Source of the DNA: Effrenium voratum
Lineage: Eukaryota > Sar > Dinophyceae > Suessiales > Symbiodiniaceae
Length of the DNA: 64,000 nucleotides
NCBI GenBank assembly: GCA_963377175.1
Contig: CAUJNA010003819.1
Coordinates: 322,241 to 386,240 of the forward strand
Reading direction: 5' to 3'
The translations under genes and the position numbers were made by a program. The notes beneath the pieces are model-generated. The model did no database searches and was not told the origin of the DNA. It worked only from the letters and a program-made list of their open reading frames with translations. This document shows, in pieces, positions 10,611 through 20,564 of the stretch (position 1 is its first letter; the number at the start of each line of letters is the position of its first letter).

Positions 10611-10907
10611 TTTCGGGGAAGCCAAGAGGAAAGCCGATGCGCCATGTTGAGAGGTCCCAAAAAAATGAACTAGCAGCCCTTTCAGTGTATCCGAACAGAT
10701 CTTCTCCTTTTAGGGTAGACTAAACATGGAAGCGAGTCAGGAGTCAGTCAGGAGTCAGTAAAACCAACAGAAAGGGGGTATCCCTCAAAGAAAGGCACAT
10801 ACACGAGAGTTCTTTTGACAAAAACGGCCCAAGCCCCAAAGCGAATAAGTAGAACTCAAGCGGCCCTCTTGCTCTGCGATCTCTGGACTTGAGGCCGGCG
10901 CTTGGAC

Positions 10908-10951
10908 CCGGTGCGCAGGGGATCCCTCACGATCTCGCGGTCGACCTCCGC
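10908..10951 (-). CDS. Exon
   Basis: The acceptor is gcagcacccag|GCG and the proposed donor CACCGG|GT. It reads AEVDREIVRDPLRT. It enters in phase 0 and leaves two bases, matching the one-base entry of the next exon. Third positions are mostly G or C. Confidence 0.5.
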
Positions 10952-11169
10952 CTGGGTGCTGCGCTGCTACGCTCCTTTGGGGCACGGCAAAAACATGGCA
11001 AGAGAACATGCGGCCCTGGGGCAAAACCCAAATCGCACAGTGAACGGGACCCAATCCAACCACTAAGATAGGTTCAAAAATGGGTGGTGAATTCACCTAC
11101 CAATCAAAATGGTACCATTTGTTTGAGGATTCTTTCCATTGAACCCACCCCCTGAAAGACGACCCACGC

Positions 11170-11253
11170 CGCCAGCGGGAAGCTGGCAGCGGCTTGGCCC
11201 CTTGGCCCCGCGCCAGCTCCCTCAAGTCCATGAAGCTCTCCAGCAGGGCGCAC
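11170..11253 (-). CDS. Exon, 3' end uncertain
   Basis: The acceptor is gtttggctttcgcag|G. It enters with one base, completing the AG left by the exon at 12119-12169 to AGG. It reads CALLESFMDLRELARGQGAK and continues open for about 12 codons. I could not fix the donor: ATG|GA after the eighth codon would give phase 0 for the next exon. Confidence 0.55.
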
Positions 11254-11284
11254 CTGCGAAAGCCAAACCTCCGCAAGAGCTAGC

Positions 11285-11378
11285 AGGAGTCTGATACCAT
11301 GTACACACATATGTGTCTGTATATATGTATATGTCATATATATATATATATATATGTACATAAGGAGCGAGAAGCGAG

Positions 11379-11461
<83 letters not shown>

Positions 11462-11515
11462 AAGGGGAAGGTATCTACACATATGTATATATACATACAC
11501 GCATATGTACGTAAG
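11285..11515. repeat. (TA)n and (GA)n microsatellites
   Basis: An imperfect tatatgta tract (11298-11361) is followed by (GA)n with scattered C at about 11370-11462, then a second tatgta tract. ORFs here are repeat artefacts. Confidence 0.95.
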
Positions 11516-11856
11516 CGAATAGTTGTACCATACTGAAACCAAACGTATATGTGTCGTACCTAGCTTTGCACAATTGCGCCGTATGACCTGCAGCTGGAGG
11601 CTTTTTGAATCGAAGCCAGGAGCTTGAAATCAGCCAGGGAGAAACTGCAGGGAGAAATCGCCATTGGCAAATTCAGCTGAGATGCATCTCAGTTGATCCC
11701 TGACGGCCCTTTTCCCCTACAAGTCGGCCTTCCTGGTTCTCCGCGACAAACCATTCCTTGCAGCTTCATTAACTATCGGGGGAAAAAAAAAAAAAACTAC
11801 ATAGTCATAGAACCAAAACCCTTAAAAAAAATCCCTGAGCAAACCAGCAAGCCATT

Positions 11857-12085
11857 CCCAACCACCACCACCACCGCCGCCGCCGCCGCCGCCGCCACGA
11901 CGACGATGACGACGACGACGACTACTACTACTACGACTACTCCTACTGCTCCTCCTCCTCCTCCTCCTTTTCCTGGTCGTGGTGGTGGTGGTAGTAAATA
12001 TTAGTACCCTACTATCCTTCCCGTTTCACCGTCAACCACCACCACCACGACCACCACCACCACCACCACCACCACCACCACGACC
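11857..12085. repeat. Trinucleotide repeats (CAC, CCG, ACG, ACT, CTC)
   Basis: Consecutive blocks of different triplets lie in an intron, interrupted by a short unique stretch at about 11992-12030. Confidence 0.9.
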
Positions 12086-12118
12086 GCCCCACCGCCGATT
12101 TCTCCCAACCCCCCCCAC

Positions 12119-12169
12119 CTCTGGCTGCCCTCGCTGCCCAGCAGGCCCTCATGGATCTGCTCCGGGGGC
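12119..12169 (-). CDS. Exon
   Basis: The acceptor is gtcgtcgtgag|G and the donor CCAGAG|GTGGGG. It has one base in and two out, in phase with the exons on both sides. It reads PPEQIHEGLLGSEGSQ, with nearly all third positions G or C. Confidence 0.6.
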
Positions 12170-12368
12170 CTCACGACGACTGCCGCTTTTTGGTTGGGCT
12201 CCCCTCAAACAGACGGAAAAAACGGAGCCCCCCTCAAACGGGAGAAAGCAGGGGAACCAGGGGAACCCCGGATCTTCCCGAAATGGGAAAAAACACGAGT
12301 GAAACCAGGGGAAACCCCTCGGCCTCATGGTGAAACACCTAGGTTTTAAAAAAAAGGTGGCGATCTGT

Positions 12369-12502
12369 CTTGCGATCGGTGCGATAGGTAGGGAATGTGG
12401 TTGAATGAACCCAGGTTGATTCCCGAAGAAAGGAAACCACCAGTTGGAGGCTTTATATTCGGGTCATTCCATTTCTCGTTCCCTGCCTACCCTACCAGCA
12501 AG
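12369..12502. mobile_element. M4 element copy
   Basis: The left end cttgcgatcggtgcgatagg is followed by tagggaatg; the right end is cattccatttctcgttccct then gcctaccctaccagcaag. The interior has aaggaaaccaccagttgga, the family landmark. Confidence 0.75.
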
Positions 12503-13315
12503 AAAATGGGAAACCAAAAAATTAGAATTTGGGCAGCCAAAAGGGGATGGGTATTTGGTGGCATTTGAAGGGAACCAACATGATCTCACCTCAAAGTGGG
12601 TGGTACTTGAAGGGAAGCTAAAAGGAAACCTGCTTTTTTTGGGCTACCCCTACGATCTCACCCATTCTCTTCTTGTGAAGCCTCATTCTTGGCGGTTTGG
12701 ATCCTTCACCCATTGTGCACCACACGTTGTGACGCGGCTCCGAGTCCAAAACATCTTCAGTTGATATCCGGAAGCCTTATCTTTAAGTCACCAAAGGGTC
12801 TGACATTCGGGGGTTTTCCCGCGGCGCGGCCAAAACCGGCCAGCCAGCGCGTTTCAGCTTGAAACCCCAACTGAAGAGAGAGCCACCGACAAATCATGTT
12901 TCAATATGAACTGATGGGGCAGAACTCAAGCAATACATAAACGATCGATGTACACCAACTCGACTTTGTGCCGAACCATTCAGAGATCTATCAAGGATCC
13001 AAAATCTCAAATCGCTTCTGCTGCAACCAAGGCGCATTTCCGCACCCAATATGTTCGAACTTTCACTTACTACCCGTCTGGGCTTTGATGGTGACCCCAA
13101 TGGCCATGGGTCAAAATCCAAATCGCACCCCCAGTGAACATTCCAATCCAATACCCACTAAAACAGAGTCAAAAACGGGTGGCGAATGAATTCTCCCATT
13201 CATCTTCGAACTTTCAAAGCTTCCCACCCGTCCGGTTTTTTTTTGGCGACTCCAATTCGCTCGCGCCTCACAGCGGGGTCCACCCCGCGGCTTTGCAACG
13301 GGAAACCGCCCCCGC
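12503..13315 (-). other. Intron sequence
   Basis: At 13085-13190 there is a dispersed segment (gggtcaaaatccaaatcgca...agtgaac...gggtggcgaatgaattc) also present in diverged form at 11017-11096. No exon is seen. Confidence 0.4.
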
Positions 13316-13348
13316 CTGAAGAAGGCCCCGTCGGAGTCCAGCTCCTGC
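13316..13348 (-). CDS. Short exon (33 bases)
   Basis: The acceptor is gtcgcctccgag|G and the donor CTTCAG|GCGGGG (a GC donor). It has one base in and two out. It reads QELDSDGAFF, every third position G or C. It joins in phase 14737-14781 and 12119-12169. Confidence 0.6.
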
Positions 13349-14736
13349 CTCGGAGGCGACTCGATTTTTTTCGTTTCGCTCAGCCTGGGCTTTGTGGAAA
13401 TTTGGCTCCACAAAAATTCGGCCCTAAAAAATTTCCGGGGGAGGTGTGCCTTCCCAAGACAAAAATTCGGCCCTGGCAAATTGGGGGGGGAGGTGCGCCT
13501 CTTCCCAACCAAAACACCCGCAAGAAAGAGGGTGCTCAAAAAAATACGAGACCTTCCTGAGTGGATTGGTCAGGAAAAGGAACCAAACTTTCATTTACCA
13601 CTAACATCAACATGGTCTAAGCCCAACAAGTGACTAAAGTCCGAAACGGAACTCAGGAAGTGTTTATTTATGGCTGATTTCTTGTTGGTTTCTCTTCAAG
13701 TACCAACTGAGGACCCATCTGCAAAACCGATTTGTCCCAATGGTTCGGTGCCCTGGAACTTCCTCGGGTGTCCGCAAAAAATGCGTGTCTTGATTTGCTG
13801 CGTGTCTTGTTGTTGTCCCACTTGGAAACAGATCGAAAACAAAAACCTATAAATGAAGAAACCATCATCTGATGATCCGTTGTTGAGCTTTGGGAGTGAA
13901 CATCGGACATGTTGCCCCAGAAACTTGCAGCCATTCAACTTTCTTGGATTCGGGGTTCGGGATCTCAAGGAGAAGGCGCCGGCAAAGGAGACTTCCGCAG
14001 AGGTGCTTCTCAAAATGGATCTCTCGTGCTTGGCAAGAAACAAGAAAACCGAAGAAACATAGTGTGTATGCCCCATGTTTGTTTGGGGTAGTTGGGTGGT
14101 ACGGTGGTAAGTGACCTTTTGGAAAAAGAGATGGGTTTCCCTGGCAAATGAAACAAAACCAATCGAAACCAGTGGAACCCATCTATTTCAAAAGGACGCC
14201 TATGAAATGGAAACTCACCAATTCAAGGGACCTCCGGCCATGTCACAAAGTCGCACTCCCCCCTTTACCCTCAAGAACCAAGGCTTCAACTCCATATGGG
14301 TGTGGCTCAAAATTAAACAGGGGGTGCAGACCGCAGGTTTTGGTACCGGTTTTTGGAGCCACAGCCACATCCAATGACTTGACGCCGAGCCAAACAAGCC
14401 CAGTGTCGACCTCTGGCACAAAAGAATCGGGAAGCGATTGAAGAAAAAAAATGGAGCCTGCGGCTTTTTGAGGGCAACCATGTTGCTTCATAGGGCAACC
14501 AATGGGAACACGTTGAACCCATTTGATGACTCACGCCCATGTAATCAAGAAGCACCAGGTTTCATCTCCAGACAAAAACTCTTGGAACCCCCTATGAACC
14601 ACCAAAAAAAAAAGGCTTTCAAAGACTCTGGGATGCCCGGAGAAAAAAAAATGGGAGGCGCAAAAAACTCTGGGGACCCCCCTACCACCAAGCCGTTGGA
14701 AGGCGATCTTCTCTTCTGAAGCCCCCGCTCCGAGGC
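13349..14736 (-). other. Intron sequence
   Basis: It contains a partial M1-like segment (14294-14372, gtgtggctcaaaattaaaca ... accgcaggttttggt). Nothing else is recognised. Confidence 0.4.
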
Positions 14737-14781
14737 CTCGGCACCTCATCACTGACAATCCTTCGCGCCAGCTGCTTGGCC
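14737..14781 (-). CDS. Exon
   Basis: The acceptor is cggatcgtcag|G and the donor GCCGAG|GCCTCG (a GC donor; the GT donor eight bases earlier would break phase). It has one base in and two out. It reads AKQLARRIVSDEVP. Confidence 0.6.
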
Positions 14782-14930
14782 CTGACGATCCGACATCCGC
14801 CACACGGGAGAGAAGATATGCCGAGGGCCTGGTTTTCGACCTCCGAAAGTTTTTGGGGATTTAAACAAAATCCCCCCCCACCCACCCAGCCAAGGGACCA
14901 AGGTGGTCTCACATTCTGGTGGCCCTTTTT

Positions 14931-15069
14931 CTTGCCGATGTGATGGGTAGGGAATGAGTCAAGGTTTGCGAATCAACCGGTTTTGGGGGTTCCCTGAAAG
15001 GAAACCACCTGTTGGATGGTTTTTCTCGGGGTTCATTCCATTTCTCATTCCATGCTGAGAACCAGCAAG
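14931..15069. mobile_element. M4 element copy
   Basis: cttgccgatgtgatgggtag at the left and ctcattccatgctgagaacc then agcaag at the right form diverged inverted ends. The interior contains gaaaggaaaccacctgttgg, shared with the other copies. Confidence 0.75.
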
Positions 15070-15203
15070 AAAACAAGGAGAAAAAAAGGAACCTGAAGCT
15101 CCAGAAGGGTACGTCAGGTAAGCCCCCCTGAAACCGTTGGCAAAGTTTGCCATGGTTTCAAACCACTTACCTGACACATCAAACAAAAAACACCCTTCTG
15201 GGT

Positions 15204-15230
15204 GCGTGTGTGTGTGTGTGTGTGTGTGTC
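15204..15230. repeat. (GT)n microsatellite
   Basis: About 13 GT units following tgggtgc. Confidence 0.95.
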
Positions 15231-15621
15231 CCGTTTTTTGGAACCCACCAAAATGGCTTTCCTTGTGCTTTCCCTTCAAAACTACAATAAAAAGGTACCC
15301 TTCAAAAAAGCACAACCCCGGAAAACTCTCCAAGCTAGCCAAAAGCCATTGACGCGGGTTCGAAACCTGATCCGCTTCAATCCTATCTCCAAGTTGGCGC
15401 AAGCGCAGGCAAAGGGCGGATTCTTCTTAAATACGGCGGATGCCCTAAATACAAACCACAAACCATGGCTAAGCTTACAGGGTTTCCCTTCCCTTGCAGT
15501 ATTGAGTTGGCATCCATATTGAAACTGGCAAAGGACACCCTCATGAAGGGCATCCAAAGAATGGGTGCAGAAGGTCACATCCCTATCCAAAGGTTCATGC
15601 ATGAAGTTGGCTCTGTGCAAC

Positions 15622-15689
15622 CTCCAGAAGCTGCTCTTGCTTGCGTTGGTTCTGTGCCAGCGACTCAGTCGCTTCAGTCGGGCCGGGGC
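15622..15689 (-). CDS. Exon, basic helical segment
   Basis: The acceptor is ctggcagttttggccag|GCC and the donor CTGGAG|GTTGCA. It is phase 0 in and two bases out, completed to AGG by the exon at 14737-14781. It reads APARLKRLSRWHRTNASKSS then FW. This is the most upstream exon for which the phase chain to the stop codon holds. Confidence 0.6.
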
Positions 15690-16059
15690 CTGGCCAAAAC
15701 TGCCAGAGAGTCAGGCCATCCCTGCCCTTCCTGCAATAGGATCCCTGCCCTTCCTGGTAGCTTCCGAGTAGCTTACGATGGCCGGTGGGTTTGGGCCGAA
15801 CCCCCCAAAGAAGAGGGACCCGTGGAAGAATAAATCCAGGGCCGGGTAGGTTCTGAAGGTGGCGAAATGGCCAGTGGTGGGTTTGGATTTCACCGAAATC
15901 TCCAACCCCGCAAACAAATTAGAGCGCGATGTGCGTCCAATCAGACATGATTGAAACTTCAACCGTCTCTTTTCAAATGGACCGGCCTCTTGGACCACCG
16001 TACGTGAGATCAAAATATTTGTAAGAAGCAGCCCAGAAGAATCCTACGGATCTCCGCAT

Positions 16060-16154
16060 CCGAAGACTTTGGGCTTCGGGCTGCTTTTCTCTCCGGACAG
16101 CTCGCCAGTTTGAGACCCCGGGCAGAGGCAGCTCCTCGGTATAGAAGCCTTTGC
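16060..16154 (-). CDS. Candidate exon, frame and donor uncertain
   Basis: The acceptor is cccacggctgag|GC. The frame with most G/C third positions reads KGFYTEELPLPGVSNWRAV. Possible phase-0 donors are GAG|GA after the sixth codon and GCT|GT after the eighteenth. I could not match its phase to the exon at 16588-16671, so an unseen exon or a base error is likely. Confidence 0.4.
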
Positions 16155-16195
16155 CTCAGCCGTGGGCGTCGGCGATTAGCGAAATTCAGCGATTG

Positions 16196-16326
16196 ATGTT
16201 TACCCAGGATGAATAAACCCGTCCCATTGTTACGAGGGTGTTCCCTCCAAAAGTGGTCTGAATCCCCACTAAAAGGGGACACCCCTCTATTAATCAACCA
16301 GGGGTTTATTAATCCGGGGTTAACAT
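16196..16326. mobile_element. MITE-like element, 25-base inverted repeats (family M3)
   Basis: The left end atgtttacccaggatgaata then aaccc and the inverted right end atgttaaccccggattaata then aaccc match at 21 of 25. A second full copy is at 47194-47320. Diverged pieces lie at 6948-7060, 17500-17606 and 26757-26790. Confidence 0.8.
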
Positions 16327-16417
16327 TGGGCGAACCGGGAAGTTTTCGACCCGGTGGCGTGACTAACTTTTGGTGGGTTAAATGGCAACTAGCACTAAAC
16401 ACTAAAAGGCTACAAAG

Positions 16418-16437
16418 CTAAGGAACCGGATGGCTGG
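16418..16437. repeat. M5 core motif (short copy)
   Basis: ctaaggaaccggatggctgg, preceded by an acttttggtgggttaaatgg segment as in the other M5 copies; the gagccaccaag end is missing. Confidence 0.65.
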
Positions 16438-16587
16438 CCTGATATAGAAGAATCGGCTCCCCCCAAAAAACCACCAAAAAGCCTCACCATGGCCGTTGTT
16501 TTTTTTCTCTCTCTTTTTCCGCTCCTTCTACCCCCCGAAATCCTCGTTCTCGCTCCGCCGCCGGCGCACTCGCCTCCTTTTTGTCAC

Positions 16588-16671
16588 CTCCGGCGCCGCG
16601 CTTTCAGCGCCGCCACGGCCTCCTCCACGCTGTGCTCGTCCTCGTGGGCCAGGCGCAAGGACTTCAGCGTC
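16588..16671 (-). CDS. Exon, charged helical segment
   Basis: The acceptor is gcggtttcctgag|G and the donor CCGGAG|GTGACA, both good matches. It is 84 bases, one in and two out. It reads TLKSLRLAHEDEHSVEEAVA then ALKARRR. All but one or two third positions are G or C. It is probably an alpha-helix; family not recognised. Confidence 0.65.
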
Positions 16672-16809
16672 CTCAGGAAACCGCCACCAACGAGCAGCGG
16701 GTTTCAGCGGACTCCAACGGATCCCCGAACACGGGAAACCTGGGGAACCCGGGAAAACCCGCAGCCTCATGGTAAAACCTAGGTTTAAACAAAACAGGTG
16801 GCTATCTAT

Positions 16810-17024
16810 CTTGCAAAGGTGCGAGATCGGTAGGGAAATCGGAAATGGGATGAACCGTCTTGGAGACTCCCGAAAGGAAACCAGAAGGAAGGTTTATAGG
16901 GGTGCTTAGTAGGGAATAAGGGAATGAACCGATTTTGGGGATTCCAGAATAAGGAAACCACCAGTTGGATGATTTTTCTCGGGGTCGTTCCACTTCTCTT
17001 TCCCTGCATATTCGCACCAGCAAG
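16810..17024. mobile_element. Composite M4 element
   Basis: It contains two left halves (cttgcaaaggtgcgagatcg at 16810 and gtgcttagtagggaataagg at about 16902) and one right half ending attcgcaccagcaag. This looks like one M4 copy inserted into another, or a recombined pair. Confidence 0.7.
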
Positions 17025-18012
17025 AAAAGCGCTCGCTTTTTTGCTGCTTCAACAGGGAAGAACGGAAACCTCCTTGCATGAATTCGGAACGAGGTCATGA
17101 CCAGTGATGGAAAACCAAGAAGGCAAAAAGTGTCAAACTGGTAAAAGTCTGCAATGAACTATGGAACTAATTACATCACTACACATGAGTACAAAGAGAG
17201 TACAATAGTACATGTCCGCCAAGTACAAGTGGGCTTGTCTCGAATTAGGGGCTCCCTTTTTGGATCATTGAAAGGAAAGCACAACCACAGATCAGTGGTC
17301 CCGTTCAACTGGTTCTAATTTACAAATTCCCGAAAGCTTGCACAGGATAATCATGTGTTGTTCGCACACAAATGGAGACCCTTTGCAGAAATCATTTAGG
17401 GTCACCCAAATAAAAATGAATAAAAATGAGTACACAAAGAGAACAGCAACCCTCAGTTCTCGAGACAAAATATACTTAGCTACTTCGCTGGACAAAATGA
17501 ACCCCTGGTTGATATTGATTGGGGGAGCGTGCCAGTTCACAGAATCCGGAACAATTTGGGGGGGAGCTTTGCCACTGTACATCCTTATTTCAGGGTAAAC
17601 ATTGGCCATGCCCCAGACCTCCAAGGCGTTTCTGTTTAACTGTTGGAGGAGTTTCTTCTGCCATTTAGCAGCAGCTGCCAAGAAGGAAAGCCCCTGTTTA
17701 GGTACTTTCTAAACGCTCCAAGGAAACTCAAAGAGCCCTTCGTGCAACAAGCATCAATAAAGCACTCGGCGGTGGGTCCCCAAGTCTGTTCCTCCGAAGC
17801 ACTGCACCCCAAAAACACCTAAAGTATTGCCCTCCCGTCCAGTAACATGGCACCTGACTACCTTACCGTCCGAAGCTCTAAACGTTTTCTCCACTTCCAT
17901 TTGCTTCAATCCCCTGGAAAACAAACATATTTCCAGTAGTGACAGATTCCCTTTAAAACCAACAGGGGGAAAAAGAAGAAACAAAACCTTAACCAAATGG
18001 AAGTCCAAGGTG
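17025..18012 (-). other. Intron sequence
   Basis: It holds a diverged reverse M3 piece (17500-17606: gaacccctggttgatattga ... cagggtaaacattgg) and the phrase ttccctttaaaaccaacagg (17948) shared with 3889. No exon is recognised. Confidence 0.4.
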
Positions 18013-18086
18013 CTCCAAGGCCACGTCCCTCGCCACGGAAGCCCGCCAGGGCCGCCGGCAAATGGCCAGGGACTGCCTCGCAGCCG
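18013..18086 (-). CDS. Candidate exon, frame uncertain
   Basis: The acceptor is caccgctcgccag|C. Two frames are open. The one in phase with 18301-18395 starts GCEAVPGHLPAALAGFRGEG. The other, with slightly higher GC3, starts AARQSLAICRRPWRASVARD. The donor is not fixed. Confidence 0.4.
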
Positions 18087-18300
18087 CTGGCGAGCGGTGC
18101 GAAAAATCGGTCCTCCGGTAGAGAGGTTAGAAGAAGAGTACCGACTTTTTTCTGTGGTCTATTTCAGTAGGGGGAACCCTCCCAACCAAAACAAGGGGAG
18201 AGAAGGGCACTGCTGGGGGACCTAGGGTGGGGAATGAGACCTATGGAAGGAACCCCTTCAAAAAACCCATCCAACAGGTGGCTTCCTCTACAACAATCTC

Positions 18301-18395
18301 CTGATCCCCGGTTCAAAGACAAGCCTTCGGTCATCTTGGGGGCCAGGCTCATCCTCCGTTGGCACCGCATGGATCTTCCAGGTGCCCCCAGCAAA
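18301..18395 (-). CDS. Exon
   Basis: Reads FAGGTWKIHAVPTEDEPGPQ then DDRRLVFEPGI. The proposed acceptor is gcctgaaag|T and the donor ATCAG|GA (GA donor). It lies downstream of the cupin-like exons in the same orientation. Confidence 0.5.
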
Positions 18396-19482
18396 CTTTC
18401 AGGCGCGGTGCTTTGCTTCAAACCAAAAGGACAGGGGACCCACCGATTTTTTGGGGGCCGAGGAAGAAACGCAACCCAATCCACATGCCCAAAAAAGGTG
18501 GGATTCCCTCAAAGGAGTGTCCCCTATGGCTCGAGTTCATCTGGGGAGTAAATTCAGCCTCAGGTCAACCTGCTGAAAATAAGCCCAGCCGGTATCGGAG
18601 CCAGAGCTTATTTGGGCAGAGATCTCAAAGGTTTTCAGTCGTTGGGGAAAAAAATCATCCGACGTAGTGCCTGCGCCCAAACCAAAGTGAGTTCCCCTCA
18701 GACGTATTTCACCTTTCAACATCAACCAACAAAAAGAAATTGACGTTACCTGGGCCCGAATGGGGGAAATTCAAGGAACCCAGGTGGGTTCTGACGATAA
18801 ACTGGTTCTGACCATAAACTGGATAGTTTTACCGAAGCTAAAGCGATACACATGGGGTTCTAACCAATCCAAGCACTGAGGTGTCTCTTGATATCCTACG
18901 CCAACAAGGGTTTGTGCTCCAAGGGCAATTGTCTACAACGGCAATCAAATACTTGAATAAATGAAGGGCAATGACCATGTGCAGACATCAACTCGATGCA
19001 AACGACATGGAAGGAATGGTCAATGCCAGGCCCCTTGCTTTCTGGCAGCATGGTATGAGGTTTGGTCAACATCACTGGCAGTCTATGGTCCAGGTGGGGG
19101 ACATGAGGAACTCACTATGTCCTCAAAAACCAAGGGGCTCGCTCAATGTCCCACGTCGTCTTGGAAAAAGAATCAATCTGAAGCGGAGGACTGAAAAACC
19201 GAGTAGATTGACACCAGAAAGAGGAACACGCAAATGCAAGCTTACGCATGTGCCACAGTCAAACCTCGTGCTATGGATGGTCATGGTTTCCTTAATGAGA
19301 AACCTTTTGATGGTTGTCCAACATCCGGGTCTCCAACCCCAAGTACAGGGGTCCACCCATAACCGTGTAAAAAGTCAAGAGGGCAAATCCGCACCTATTT
19401 GCGGCTGGGAGTGTCCCTTATTCCTCGCTTACCCGAGTCGGCTTTGGAGACATGACTATGACTCACACGCTGCAACTCGGGC
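18396..19482 (-). other. Intron sequence
   Basis: No repeat or exon was recognised. The long + strand ORF that starts at 18971 covers part of this stretch and is judged fortuitous. Confidence 0.35.
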
Positions 19483-19514
19483 CTGCAGGAGTTGCGGATG
19501 TGGTGCAGCATCTC
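19483..19514 (-). CDS. Short exon (32 bases)
   Basis: The acceptor is caaaactccgcggcag|GAG and the donor TGCAG|GC (GC donor). It reads EMLHHIRNSC with every third position G or C and leaves two bases. Confidence 0.5.
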
Positions 19515-20189
19515 CTGCCGCGGAGTTTTGTTTTTCTTTGCGCGCAGGTCAACTAGCAGAAACGGGAATCTGTCTAACCCATGGTGGTCAACTGCAGAAA
19601 ACTGCAGAAATGGGGATGTCTACTGGTGTTGAGGGCACTTGGGGTTCTTTATCTCCCTGTTCAACGTGGATTTCAAGCATCCCTGCCTCTTGGCTTCTTC
19701 AATGGCCATGGCTAGATGTGCAAACCTGAGAATTGCTGGAAGCGTTGGGCAGCCAAAAGCTGTCCCCAAAATAAAACTCTCGTTGCTTTCCTGAAACGAT
19801 CCACGTGTCCTTTTGTTCAGCCAAAGGAGCAGAAGAATGACACTCCAAATGTACTCTGGACATAGAATCTCTCAAGGTCAGGCAATTTTCCGCGTCAAAG
19901 GAGTCAGCTCCTTTGAGGCTGAGATGTGGTCCAACATACGTAGCTTGTCTCAAAACCACACAAATCTGTGCTTTCTTTTAAGATATCCCTTCCAAAGTGC
20001 TGTAAATTGAGCTCAACGACTTTCAAGTGCAGATAGCGCGCCCGGCCCCTTCAGCCGGCCCTGGGCAAATACTCCCTTTTAAGGCAACCAAAGATCTCCT
20101 GCTAAAAGCTCACTTTTGGTGGGTTGCCCCCACTAAGCCCAAAAAACCTAAAGGCTAAGGAGATGGATGGGAGCCACCAAGAACAAAGG

Positions 20190-20318
20190 GGGGGAGCTTC
20201 CAACGAATCGTGGCGGTCCCCCGGCATGTAGAGCAGCTCCCCCTTCCGCAGAGTGCCGGCCCAGCCCTTCACGCCGGAGACGTTGGAGTCGGTGAAGAAG
20301 TCGTACGCCCAGGTGAAC
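20190..20318 (-). CDS. Exon, C-terminal part of a cupin_8/JmjC-like domain
   Basis: The acceptor is cgggttctgag|G. It reads FTWAYDFFTDSNVSGVKGWA, then GTLRKGELLYMPGDRHDSLE. The tail fits the JmjC/cupin_8 pattern of a Gly-(Asp/Glu)-hydrophobic turn, a Met/Ile-Pro, and a following His that is the third iron ligand; here the His is that of RHDS. The donor is uncertain (CAC|GA or GGG|GA would give phase 0 for the exon at 19483-19514). About 90 percent of third positions are G or C. Together with the exons at 23265 and 24157 this supports an Fe(II)/2OG oxygenase, but no alignment could be run. Confidence 0.6.
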
Positions 20319-20471
20319 CTCAGAACCCGTGGATGCGTTTCAACTAAAGCTGGCGAAGCACTCGAAATCGTCCGAACGGTCCGTGAGGCCACGTCCCTTC
20401 AAGTGCGAAAGGAAGAGGGATCACGTAGCACCTAAGATGGTAATTCTCTCGGCTGCCCTCAGATCCCCTCC

Positions 20472-20564
20472 TAAAAGTTGAGCTTTTAGCGGGTCAAATG
20501 GAAATCCCCGCTAAGCCCTAAAAACCCAAAAACCTAAGGAACCGGATGGCTGGGAGCCACCAAG
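20472..20564. repeat. M5 element copy with conserved hairpin
   Basis: A ttagcggg...cccgctaa inverted repeat (20486-20516) is followed by ctaaggaaccggatggctgg and gagccaccaag. A diverged copy with ttggtggg...cccactaa sits just upstream at 20103-20181, keeping pairing by G-T. Confidence 0.7.

Noticed and set aside
15345..15375. tRNA B-box (gggttcgaaacc)
   Set aside because: No A-box or cloverleaf around it.
18971..19729. 252-codon + strand ORF starting MTMCRHQLDANDMEGMVN
   Set aside because: No recognisable domain, mixed third positions, and it overlaps a better-supported minus-strand exon (19483-19514).
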